A stretch of 64,000 nucleotides of DNA from assembly GCA_010094045.1 (NCBI GenBank), contig ML986656.1, positions 87,238 to 151,237 on the forward strand, in the 5' to 3' direction. This document shows, piece by piece, positions 12,194-21,946 of the stretch. A program made the translations under genes and the position numbers. This DNA is from Lojkania enalia. Taxonomy: Eukaryota > Ascomycota > Dothideomycetes > Pleosporales. The notes beneath the pieces are model-generated. The model did not search any database, was not told where the DNA came from, and saw nothing but the letters and a program-made list of their open reading frames with translations. How positions within the stretch are numbered: the stretch's first letter is position 1; each line of letters begins with the position of its first letter.

Positions 12194-12924
12194 CTTATAA
12201 AGAAGAGTCTATCTATTATAGGGCCCCCTATAAAAGATAATAGTTATTCTATATATATAAATAGAAATTTACTCTTACTATAATTTATATATATATTAAT
12301 TCTAGTATAGAAATTAGAAGGTAAATTATAGTTAGATATTAGTAGTTACTTCTAATTCTAATAGGTTATTAGTAGTTTTTAAGTTTCTACCTAAATATAC
12401 TCTATATAGCTTTTCTAAAAACAATTTTAATTATAGAGAATAGAAAGTTCTAAACTTAAAAACTTTAATTAATAAAAAGTTTCTAAAATTCTATTTAAAT
12501 AACTAAATAATTTAATATAATAGTATATAAATATTATAATTTAAATTAAATTAGGTATATTTTAGACTTAGATATAGCTAAATAAATAATTAATATAATA
12601 TTATTAAAGAGACTATTACTAGTAATATTAAGTTTTTCTATATAATATAATAGTATAGATAAGATAATAAGTCCGAATATAGTATAAATCTACTTAGAAG
12701 TATATAAGAGTATATAAAAGTTTAGAGACCTAGAAATTCTATTAATACTTATAGACCTTATATAAAAGGATATAGAAAAACTACTAAACTACTTATAAGA
12801 GAGTATATAACTATATATAGATAGGAAAAGGGGTAGAACTAAGAGTAGAATAAGATAAGTAAAAAGCTTTAAGATAAGATTATATATAAAGCTTTTTATA
12901 GAACAATTTCTTTATATTATTATA
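12194..12924 (+). repeat. 731-bp repeat, copy C
   Basis: This is a direct repeat of 1806-2536 with the same length and end points. It follows immediately after the inverted copy B remnant (12131-12193), so B and C form a head-to-head arrangement. Confidence 0.8.
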
Positions 12925-13358
12925 TATAGAATCTTTTATTAGTATTAAGTAAATTAACTTTTCGTATATAGTATTTATTATACTAAGAAAAAGTAGCTGC
13001 TTTAATAGTTTAACTATTTTAATAGTAGAATATATTAATTAAATTATTTATATCTAATTTTATAGATAAACTACTTTTTAGATATTAATTAAATTATATA
13101 ATAGTATAGTTTTATTATAATACTAGAAATACTATATTTAAAAAGTAGTATATTTTAATTATCTAAAAGAGTTATATACTTTTTATACTCGCTATCTAGT
13201 TTATAATAAAAATTAAATAGATTTATAGAAAAAGAGTATAAAAAGCTCTTAATTTAAAAAGGTAAGCTAGTATCTAATAAAGATACTCTAAAAATATTTA
13301 ATATAGGCTGATTTTAACTTAATAATAGTATAATACATACTTTAATATAGTAATCGTA

Positions 13359-13514
13359 GGGTGTTAATTAATACGAGTAAATAAATACTCTATAAATTCA
13401 CCCATATAAGTTATTAATCTCGTCTAGTTAAGGCGTAGTATAAGTCATTAATAGAGAGTAGTATACCAATCGGTCTTAGATACTATTATAAGACTCTACC
13501 GTCTATACTACGCC
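13359..13514. repeat. Paired inverted repeats at the island edge
   Basis: GGCGTAGTATA (13432-13442) is perfectly inverted as TATACTACGCC (13504-13514), spanning 83 bp. Just upstream, GGGTG (13359-13363) and CACCC (13399-13403) enclose a GAGTA/TACTC hairpin (about 13375-13390). They lie at the transition from AT-rich to normal DNA. They may be ends of a small, decayed inverted-repeat element. No target duplication is visible. Confidence 0.4.
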
Positions 13515-13560
13515 ACATATTAAAAGAAGCCTTCCTTATTCTTAGAATAGACACGTGCGA

Positions 13561-15104
13561 TACAATATATTTCTACAACCCAATCTTCGGAGAATTCAAA
13601 ACTCTTTAAAGTAGTTCTCAGATTATTATGTTCGGCTGACGTTCAAATCTACCTTGCACTTTAAGTTCTGCAAAATTGTCCGCTATACTTTATTACTTTT
13701 TACTATTTATTTATCTATATTATACCACATTATTTTCTCGTATTGTTTTATCTTCTAGAAAAATTTGTCTCGAAAGATCTACTTAATTACCTTCTCGAAT
13801 AGCCTAGAACCAGCTTATTAGGTTACCTAGATTCCCACCACCGGGGAGCAGACTAAAGGAAAACTAGTTCACGTCACTAAGAACCCGTATACCGGCTGTA
13901 CGTTCAATTTAAGCGCAATTACTTCCTATTAATAAAGCGTATTTATTAGATTCCCACTTAAACCAAGTGCACGCCTTTTACATCATCCACGTGTCAGGGA
14001 TAATAACCTCAGATACAACAGCTCGCGATTGTTGTGTCGTTACAACTCCACCCTATAACTCAAGGCCGTTTAATCTAGCAGTAAGAATAGTTCTAGCAAT
14101 ATAAATTGGCCACCGCTGACACATTCTATAGACCCTTATTTGCCAGAACTGAATAGTCAATTATGTTGATAGACTTATTGCTAAAGGATATATTACTGCT
14201 GATTCGCGTACAATCGTACAAAATGCGCCTAAGTTTTCGTAGGGGTTAGAATTGCTAGTTCCGTTTACGTATCGCCGAGCTATAGTAATCGAATTAGCGA
14301 TGGTCATACAACCCCCGCAGTTGTGTGGTTTCTTTTTTATACCCATAGGAGGCTTAAGTCTACGCGGTAGTTCGTTTAGAATATGGCTCTCGAGGCTTAA
14401 ATATTGTGAGACCAATCATTTTAATGTATAATGCTCGCTAGGTAGGAATTTTATTATTCCGTTACTGTTATATGCATGAAATACGCTCGTTGAGAATTTA
14501 CGAAACATTCTTTTGCTACTACGCTGCCAACCTAGCAATTGGAGACGATGAGAAAGAATTAGCGCCCAGTAATTCCAAATTCAAACATCGGCATCCATCC
14601 CTAGGTAATTATAGAAAGTGTATTCTTTCTGTTATTCATCCTATTTTCTATTTGCGTTTGAAGAATATCGCCTATAACTCTCATTAACGTCGGTGGTATG
14701 GAGGTACTTAGTACTCCTATGCATCCTGTCATTTACAACACTTCTCCCCTTTCGCATATATTAATAGGCGCCTCACGGCGCGAGATTAAGGGACTTGTCT
14801 GCTTGGGGAATGGATTCACCTCAAAATTAAGTCACAAGTCCTCATTCTAATTAGAATACTTAGGTAAGTAAGTTCACAGTCAATTCAACGTCCAGGCCAA
14901 GCTTTTCCATACGATTTGATCGACAAGAGTCCGACGTACCGTCAGCCAAGCGCATACTGCTTACAGTAGATTCGTACTCTTGTGCCACGGATACGTATGA
15001 ATGTTCTACATAGTCCGTTCGATTCTTCTATCTCAGCCTCTGCCGATTAATGTCAAAAGACTTCCCCAAACGGCACTGCCAATACTGGCAAAATTGGCCA
15101 TCTT
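13561..15104. other. Intergenic transition zone
   Basis: Composition returns to normal here. There are only short open frames without recognisable motifs (for example 14161-14415 minus and 14472-14687 plus). The part nearest 15105 is the 3' flank of the MOSC gene. I see no convincing gene. Confidence 0.6.
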
Positions 15105-16451
15105 TTAACCCTTTAAGAAGAAATGCTCTCCCCTTTCTAGGACCTGGACTTCATCTCCGACTCTGACTTCGCCCTCTACTAGTGGTATGATCTGCATTCC
15201 GAGGCATGGACTTGAGCTTCCTTGATCTATCACTCTATATCCCCTCATTGTTGTTTCTGGTTCGTTGCGATCCGCAATACCTGTCTCGGGATTTACATTA
15301 GGCAGTTTGCACCTCGTCGTGTGACAACTGATATGATACTCCCCATCTCTAGTCTTCGCCCTCTTCCATGAATCTTCATCGAAGGCCGGCGGACCGGTGA
15401 TGATAAGATTTGGCCTGTATCGCAACACATTCAAAGACTTCTTGTACCCTTTTGGGAGAGAAGAGGCGACATGATGGACGGAGGCCAAGTTCACGATGTG
15501 CATGGGGTAGGAGTCCTGCATGCCGACTATCGTTTGGAAGCCTACATCTTTCTTTTTCGGTGCGTTTTTGAAGACTTCGCGGTATTTCTTAGTATCGATC
15601 CGGAAGAGTGTGAGCGGATTTGTTACGCCGAGGGTGTAGCGCAGCTTCTCGAGGACCTCGGACGGGATCTCAGAAGCCATGTTCAAGGCTACCGGCGTGT
15701 CTTTCCAGATTGACAATTTCTCGGATCCGTATTTCATTTTCTTGATTCGGTCTTTGGGTGGGTTGAAGGGGATTTTAAATTCAACCATGGGCTCTGGTCT
15801 ACCTTGGAGTTTAGCGGCGAGGATCTTCCCGTAGGCTTTCAATCCTTCGAGGCTGAATTCTGCGTCTGGGGAGAAGGGGAAGCGGACTACGAGACAGCCT
15901 TCACTTTGGACATACTCGGCAACTGGAGAGTAGCCGGGAGCGTCAGGATCAGGGACCCAAATTTCGGTTTCAACTTTTGCAAGCCGTGGGAATGTTCGCT
16001 GGGTCACAAATTTCCACTCACTCTCTACCTTGCCCTGGAGGGTTGGGAGTCCAGTGACACATTGACCGAAAGTAAATTGTCGGTCATATTTCAAGCCTGT
16101 ACGAATGACGTCGCTATTTGCAAGCTCGACGCCGGTGCAACTCTTTACAGGGTAGATAAAGATGGCTTTGACTTTCCAGGGGTTTGATGCTGATGGGTCG
16201 GATCCTTGACTATATTTTTTGGAATACTGATCCGCGAGATTGCTTTGCCCTTGGAGTCCGAGTTTTTGACAGCCCGGAGGGGGCGTCGGTGGCTTTCCTC
16301 GCCGAGTAAGGGCAAAGATGAGGATGAGTATGAAAGAGAGGAGAAGAGCTAGGATAGTAACGGCGATGGTCAGAGGGGGGAGTTTGAAGCTGAAATCGTT
16401 CAACATTTTCTGGATAGCGTCAACAAGTGTGTCAAGAGCATTCGAAGGCAT
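15105..16451 (-). CDS. MOSC-domain protein, mARC-like, membrane-anchored
   Basis: The 448-residue protein resembles eukaryotic mitochondrial amidoxime-reducing component (mARC) proteins, molybdenum-cofactor enzymes that reduce N-hydroxylated substrates with cytochrome b5 and its reductase. A hydrophobic segment at about residues 24-48 should anchor it in a membrane. The MOSC N-terminal beta-barrel domain starts near VKAIFIYPVKSC (about 93-104). The C-terminal MOSC domain contains TRCKLPNVNPETG. Cys381 in that motif corresponds to the cysteine that ligates molybdenum in mARC, so an active enzyme is expected. The domain ends with VRVGDEVQVLERG. The frame is a single uninterrupted exon. The start at MPSNALD leaves the anchor complete. 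It is transcribed divergently from the Rad51-family gene. Substrate and exact membrane are inferred from the family. Confidence 0.9.
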   Translation of the reverse strand: MPSNALDTLVDAIQKMLNDFSFKLPPLTIAVTILALLLSFILILIFALTRRGKPPTPPPGCQKLGLQGQSNLADQYSKKYSQGSDPSASNPWKVKAIFIYPVKSCTGVELANSDVIRTGLKYDRQFTFGQCVTGLPTLQGKVESEWKFVTQRTFPRLAKVETEIWVPDPDAPGYSPVAEYVQSEGCLVVRFPFSPDAEFSLEGLKAYGKILAAKLQGRPEPMVEFKIPFNPPKDRIKKMKYGSEKLSIWKDTPVALNMASEIPSEVLEKLRYTLGVTNPLTLFRIDTKKYREVFKNAPKKKDVGFQTIVGMQDSYPMHIVNLASVHHVASSLPKGYKKSLNVLRYRPNLIITGPPAFDEDSWKRAKTRDGEYHISCHTTRCKLPNVNPETGIADRNEPETTMRGYRVIDQGSSSPCLGMQIIPLVEGEVRVGDEVQVLERGEHFFLKG

Positions 16452-16939
16452 TATGGATTGAATTCAAAATGGAGCTGTCAAACAAAAAGAGTGTTGTGGT
16501 AGGCGAACTTACGTGCCTCGGCGAAAATCTAGAGATGCCCTTTTGTCCTACAATGCATTGACGGAAGTCATAGCCATAGGAACCATGGAGATTCGAAAGA
16601 TGCGAAGAAATGCACGGATGCTAAATTTCTGTATCGACTAAGAGAAGAGTAGTCGGATGCGCGTCCAAATTTGTCGGCGTGTCCTAGAAGGAATCGAGAG
16701 TCACGATGCCGCGAGTCATGAGTCATGAGTCACGCTCGCTTCCTGAGGGGCTGTCGTGCTTATCTACTTTGTGCATCAACACCACGCACTTTTGGCCGTG
16801 TTTCCTACATTCACCACTATGAGACTATCATGAACGAAGACATTGCGTCGTGCCGTGCATCGCACCCGCGCAACTCACGCCAGATCACGGGACACGATTG
16901 AGCGCCCGAATTCACCCGTACAACTCGATTGGACCCGCA
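16452..16939. promoter_or_regulatory. Divergent promoter with tandem TGAGTCA sites
   Basis: This 488-bp region separates the MOSC gene (minus) from the Rad51-family gene (plus). It contains CGAGTCA (16712-16718) followed directly by two perfect TGAGTCA copies (16719-16725 and 16726-16732). TGAGTCA/TGACTCA is the known target of Gcn4/CPC-1 and AP-1 type bZIP factors. The motif is seen; its use is inferred. Confidence 0.5.
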
Positions 16940-18430
16940 ATGGCTTCGCAAGACACGCCGATGCTCTCCTCCTCGGCCTCATCTCGTACGTAATCCAATG
17001 CTCACACAGGCCCCTTCTGCGTAGCTGATCGCCATTATAGATAGACTGCCCACCGTCTCGGCTTCGCAGGCGCTCCAGAACATCCAGCAGCGGGGTGCTC
17101 GTGCGATTTCCACAGGCCTCGCGCAGCTCAACAGAATCCTCGGCCCCCGCGGGCCCCCAGGACGCAGTACTGAGGGCGGGCTGGTGCGTGGGAAGGTAAC
17201 GGAAGTCTATGGGCCCTCTGGTGTAGGCAAGACTGCGTTTGGGTAAATCCACCTTGCCCCGCTGTATTTTCTTGGATCCAGATGCTGAATTGGTGCAAGC
17301 ATACAGGCCACCGTCAATGTGCTATGCGATGGGCTTCACGTTGTTTGGGTTGGTTAGTACACTGAACATCGGGCATGGGATCTTCGGAGCTCCGCGCTCA
17401 ACTGTGTTGCGCTGTGTGATGAGGGCTAATTGCGTGCAGACGCAGCGGCCCCTTTGGTCCCTGAACGCTTCCACAACGTGCTATCCGTATGTGCTAGGGT
17501 CAAGGTACAAGATTCCGGGGCGAAAGCGTCGTCACTGCCAAAGCTCTCTTCAGATGAATTGCAGAGTCGGTTTCATCACTATGCCTCTCCAACGCTGGCG
17601 CATCTGTTGGCTTTATTTGTGCGCCCGCCCTCTTCATTTCCGCCGCCAAACACGGGGCTCATAGTTATCGATTCATTGACAACCCTGTTCGATAACGCGT
17701 ACCCTCGTCAGGCCGACGATCGGAATTTGAGGAACAAGAGTGACCAGGCTCGATGGGTGGCGGGACGCAAATTTGCAGTGATGAACGAACTGATCTCGGC
17801 TTTAGCAAGGGTCGCTGCTATGCACGACATTGCTCTCCTTCTCACATGCCAGCCAATTACTCGATTTCGGGCAGCTTCAACGGCGTTCTTGGTACCGGCA
17901 ATATCAAGTGCAGAATGGGAGAGTGGAGTATCCACCCGTCTGGTTTTGTTTAGAGACTGGGTTCCGGGGCAAGGGAAGTGGAATGACGCCGACACTGATA
18001 GATTGCGAAATGCCCGGTTCGTCGGTGTCATAAAGGCGAATGGTGTGACTTTGGTAGAAGAAGGTGCTGTCGGAAACGTGGTTCCATTTGTTATCGAGAC
18101 CGTAAGTTAATATAATACCCGCAGAGCCTACAATTTCGCAGCTGCATAACCACGTCGTTGCGGCGGTCATCTGTTGACAAACTACAGTCGGGCCTTTGCG
18201 ATATCAACATCGCTGCAGTCAATATTGCACCACCTATTGTCTCCCCTGCGCAAGAACGACCGCCTAAACGACGTTTCACGGAAATTGAAGATTCGGAGAA
18301 TGAAGACCCCGGTTCTGACGAGCTTTACGGTTGGGTTGAAGACGACGAGGTGGCCGCGGAAGGACTTCTAATTGATGAGGAGGCGCTTGCAGAACATAGG
18401 AACACTGCAGAAGCTCGAACAAACGTTTAG
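16940..18430 (+). CDS. RecA/Rad51-family recombination protein (Rad51 paralogue)
   Basis: Five exons give 401 residues: 16940-16985, 17041-17242, 17300-17352, 17440-18101 and 18188-18430 (1,206 nt). Introns are 55, 57, 87 and 86 nt with GT/AG ends; CTGAAT and CTAAT branch-like signals precede the second and third acceptors. The Walker A motif GPSGVGKT is at residues 73-80, and the Walker B strand LIVID at 174-178 is followed by SLTTLFD. LLTCQP and RLVLFRDW fit the rest of the RecA core. This is a single-domain ATPase like the Rad51 paralogues that assist Rad51 in homologous recombination; I cannot say which paralogue. The last exon adds a long acidic tail (EIEDSENEDPGSDE, then DDEVAAEG) outside the fold. 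The last intron's acceptor (18187) was chosen because it keeps this tail in frame; it is the least certain junction. Confidence 0.85.
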
Positions 18431-20584
18431 TTGAATACAGACCTCGTTCTAGGGAAGCATAGTAGGGAGGGTCATAGAATAGAAATATCGAGATCTTACA
18501 AGGCAACCCGTCCTGGATCACGTGCCTAGAAATTTCAAAATAGTCTTGCTACATATTTCTTTGTGCTAGCAGCACCTCTGCCTTTCTCAAAGGGTGTCGC
18601 TAAGTCGTCGTTGGTGACTCTTAGAGCTCACTGCCCAAACCTGAGGCACACTTTCGAATCTTCTCGGCTGATGAAAGATTCCGTCAGCGCCAATCAAACA
18701 AACACTCGATCCTTGATCTCGCATCTATCCGGACCATCCATAGGCCCGCCTGCCAGGTTCGAGTTTATTTTGCCGTGTGGGGTCAAACCAACCATGAAGG
18801 GAGGACACACCACAACCTCAACACCATCTACAAACTGGTCCGCACGAAAGTCCGCGGGCAAGACAAAACACACGCTCACCTCAGCACAGGAGTTCGCAAT
18901 CTAAGTTATTCGTGCCAACATCTCGTCCAACAATTCCGATCCTCCCAACCTCAACTTAGCCCCCCTTCAAGCAAGCCCACCCCATTCTTCCGGTGGCAAA
19001 TACGAGCTCCATAGCCAACATGGAGAACGCCTCGCATTCTAGAAAAACCCGTGATCCTTCGACCCATCCAAAACGGCCAAGGAAATCCGGGGTCTATGTT
19101 GCAGGCGCAAAAGATAAAAAGGGCAAGTCAACGAACCCCTTCAATCTCGGCCCGGTCGAAACCCCAACACCACACGTGCGTCCCGGCGCACAGGCCGCGA
19201 TTTAGACCGTGTCGTGTCCAACATTTTTGTCGGAGAACAAACACCGGGATCCAAGCTGCCGGGACCGCTGACCGGCAAAATGGGCATCCTTTTTTGGCAA
19301 CGCGCGTTGTTTCTCTTGCACTGAGGCGGTTGAAGCGGGAGAGCTGGTCTGGGGTTGAAGGGGGAGGCCTGGACTCCATATCCTTGTCAAGACGTGGGGG
19401 CGCGCAGTAGAAAGCGAGGTCACGGGGCCTTCTTCCTTGAGGATAGGCGGAATCCTTGGTCTTTGTGAGCATGTTAAGGGGAGGGGGGAAGGAGGGAATG
19501 AAATCTGTTGCTAAAGCTGGAACACGTCGTTCTTGAGAGATTTCTGGGGCCAGTGGATAGGGCGGCAGCGTGCGTGTCTGGAGCGGTGCACGCAGCATGT
19601 CACTGACATATTTCATTCTTATTTGGGTACATACCTTCACTTCCGCGTTCGCACGGCCCCTTCTCAAGCCCACCGTGTGCATGACCAGATTCGCGAAATT
19701 GGGGGATGTGACTGGTGGAATCTTTTGCTCTGTAGTTACATCATACTTAGTTAGGAGAGCGGGGGATCACATCGGCTAGAGGTCAAGTAGTGACAGTTCC
19801 ATGACTGTTTACTCGCTCCATGGGACGTACGTATTCAACGACCTCTATGCGCTGATGTAGGCTAGCGGCGTGAGTAATGGAGGGCACTTCCGGCATCTAC
19901 GCGCCGCGTACCGGGCCTCCATCCATCCACTCACAGTACACATACAAACGTATGTAGACATGCGTACATGGTGGATTTGACATCGGCGCCCTCCTATCGC
20001 GGGGGACCCCCAAACCTGTCAAGAACAAGTAGTAGTCTCGATGATAATGACACCCCACTCCGCCATGTGCTGCCGCCTATCATCGCGCGGCGGGTAGATG
20101 GCGGGCAGGCGGTCTGTCTGTCATGCTTGCCTACGGCATGCGATAGGAGGCAAGATTCAAAGCTTGTTCAAAAGGTTTCCTGTTCACGACACCTCTAGCA
20201 ATGCAAGGAGGCCATATATACAATACAAGCGATCCGCTCGCCTGCTTGCCGCTCGACTACGAATAAGACTGCTGTTTCCTAGTCATCCGCCGCCTACCCT
20301 CGACGCGTGCGTATGTCTCCAGGCTTTCAGCACGGTGTGCGGGATAGAAGACTAGCATAGAGGGGCGGCTGATCCGCGGGCCGGTAGATGCATAGAGCGG
20401 GTTTTTGTGGCGGCGCCGGCAAGTGGAGTAATTAGCAGCGAGCTACGTATCTGCACGCATGCACATGTGTGGGCTAGGCGGTTGCCGTGCTGTCTCTCTG
20501 CTCGCTAAGCCGGGAGGAGTGGGGAGCGCACATAGATTTGGGGTTGGCGCGTCTCTCTGTGTGAGTGTGAGGGAGAGAGAGGGG

Positions 20585-20654
20585 TTTTTTTTTTTTTTTT
20601 TTTGGGGGGTTGCCTGCCCCTACCTCAATATTGAAAAAAAAAAGAAAAAAAAAA
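20585..20654. repeat. dT19 tract facing an interrupted dA tract
   Basis: A run of 19 T (20585-20603) flanked by G4 and G6 is followed about 30 bp later by A10-G-A10 (20634-20654). The two tracts are complementary and could pair. Long dA:dT tracts are also known to exclude nucleosomes. Confidence 0.7.
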
Positions 20655-21667
20655 GAATGTTAGCGATGTGAATGGGGTGGGAGTGAAACTAGGGATGGGC
20701 ATGGCAGTAAAAGGATGAGTCCATGAGCTTGGTAGCGAGAGTGGGTAGTGAGGACGGGAGAGCGCGTTGCCCTGTAGAGATTGGTGATAATTCTTTTCTT
20801 CTTCTTCCTTCATGCTTTTGCCGCTCTGTTGCAATGCAAAGCAGCCCTTGGCAGGGCCGGATAAGCTGGAATGACGGCTCGCAGATTTGTCTCGCCGGTG
20901 AGGCGTGAAAGGTAGAATAAAAAGGACAGACTGTGAGACTTGTGTGACGTCGGTTGTGGCTTTGCTTGGATGTAACAGTGATAGCTCCAGGGTTGCCTAC
21001 GCCCGGGTTCCAGCATGTGGCGGTTTCTGTGGGGTGCGACGGCGGGGAATGTTCCTACCTGTTTCGGCTGTCCTGGTCATGCGGCCTGGGGTCTCGTGTT
21101 TGATGTGTCTGAATCGAGGAGCTATAAGGCTGATAATATCAAAGGAATGAGCCTGATAATAAGAACACCAATTAAGACCCGTGATGGTAAACCCTGTCAA
21201 GAATTATACTTCCGTGACTTGAGAGGATGCGGGAATGTGATGCAGCAACGCCTCGACTGTCATACCTGAGAGGAGAAAATTTGTAAAGTGCAAAAGCATA
21301 GTGTGAAACCGGGGCGGAGGGCGCTGAAGTGGAGGGTTTCTGACAAAAAGAAGATGGGTCGTGGTATGAAAGCAAGCGGCGCGGGGCTTAGTGTTGATAC
21401 CGCCCAGCCTTGTGAGCATCTTGGACGTCTTGGATGGTTGATACTGAGCAAATTCTGGCCTGACTCGCTAGAGTAATTCCCATAGGCTGATTCTTAGGCA
21501 GAAGTGAAGACGGCCAGAGCTCGATGAGAATTGCTGAGACGGACAAGACAAGTTCTTGTGCTACACCTCGCGCGTCACTGAGATAACTTTGCGGTTACTC
21601 ATTCCGAGGTATCGATTCTCCTCCAATCATGCCGTTGTGGGCTGTTCGTCGTCGCTGTTCGGTATAG

Positions 21668-21946
21668 ATGGCGCCATCGCAATTTGATCTGGAAGAATTG
21701 TTGAGCGCTTTTCTCGCCAATGTTACTCAAGAAGTCGTATAGAATACCCAGAAGTGCTCATACGAGGCGGACTTGGGCGCATCTTCATCGACTATCGCAT
21801 CATCACTTTCGCCTCGACAAATATCCATCCTCAAGGTTGGTGACACGAGATTTTTGTCCTGCTGCAGTATCTAGTACGATACCATCACGCCTGCACCGAC
21901 GGGAGGAGGGAACCTGGTTTCCCCATATTGCTTCAGCGCACTGTGA
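21668..21946 (+). pseudogene. Possible relic reading frame
   Basis: From ATG 21668 one frame reads MAPSQFDLEELLSAFLANVT... for 24 codons to a TAG (21740). It continues for 43 codons to a second TAG (21872) and 23 more to TGA (21944). The composition looks protein-like (acidic amphipathic start, Ser-rich middle) but no family is recognised. No introns that remove the stops could be drawn. It may be a degenerate gene fragment or chance. Confidence 0.2.

Larger units (their letters stand above)
1..13560. repeat. AT-rich, RIP-degraded transposon island
   Basis: The sequence is dominated by A and T with very frequent TpA steps, and stop codons interrupt every frame, so no open frame of useful length survives. 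Recognisable pieces are remnants of Ty3/gypsy elements in both orientations plus a 731-bp repeat family. Repeat copies differ mainly by C/T and G/A transitions. This is the known signature of repeat-induced point mutation, the premeiotic process of filamentous ascomycetes that mutates duplicated DNA. Composition returns to normal at about 13,500-13,600. The stretches 1-1805 and 3746-4834 carry the same mutation pattern, but I could not assign them to a protein family. The island is expected to be heterochromatic; that is inference. Confidence 0.9.

Noticed and set aside
1806..12924. Copies A and C taken as a pair of 731-bp LTRs of one 11-kb element
   Set aside because: They lack TG...CA-type ends and target duplications, a third copy is inverted, and copy A sits directly before an integrase frame, where a 5' LTR would not be.
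19019..19204. Short basic protein starting MENASHSRKTRDP
   Set aside because: 61 codons, low complexity, no supporting signal beyond a pyrimidine-rich upstream tract; too weak to call.
19128..19682. 184-codon minus-strand open frame
   Set aside because: No recognisable domain, Arg/Pro/Cys-rich composition as in chance frames of GC-rich DNA, and overlapping open frames on the other strand.
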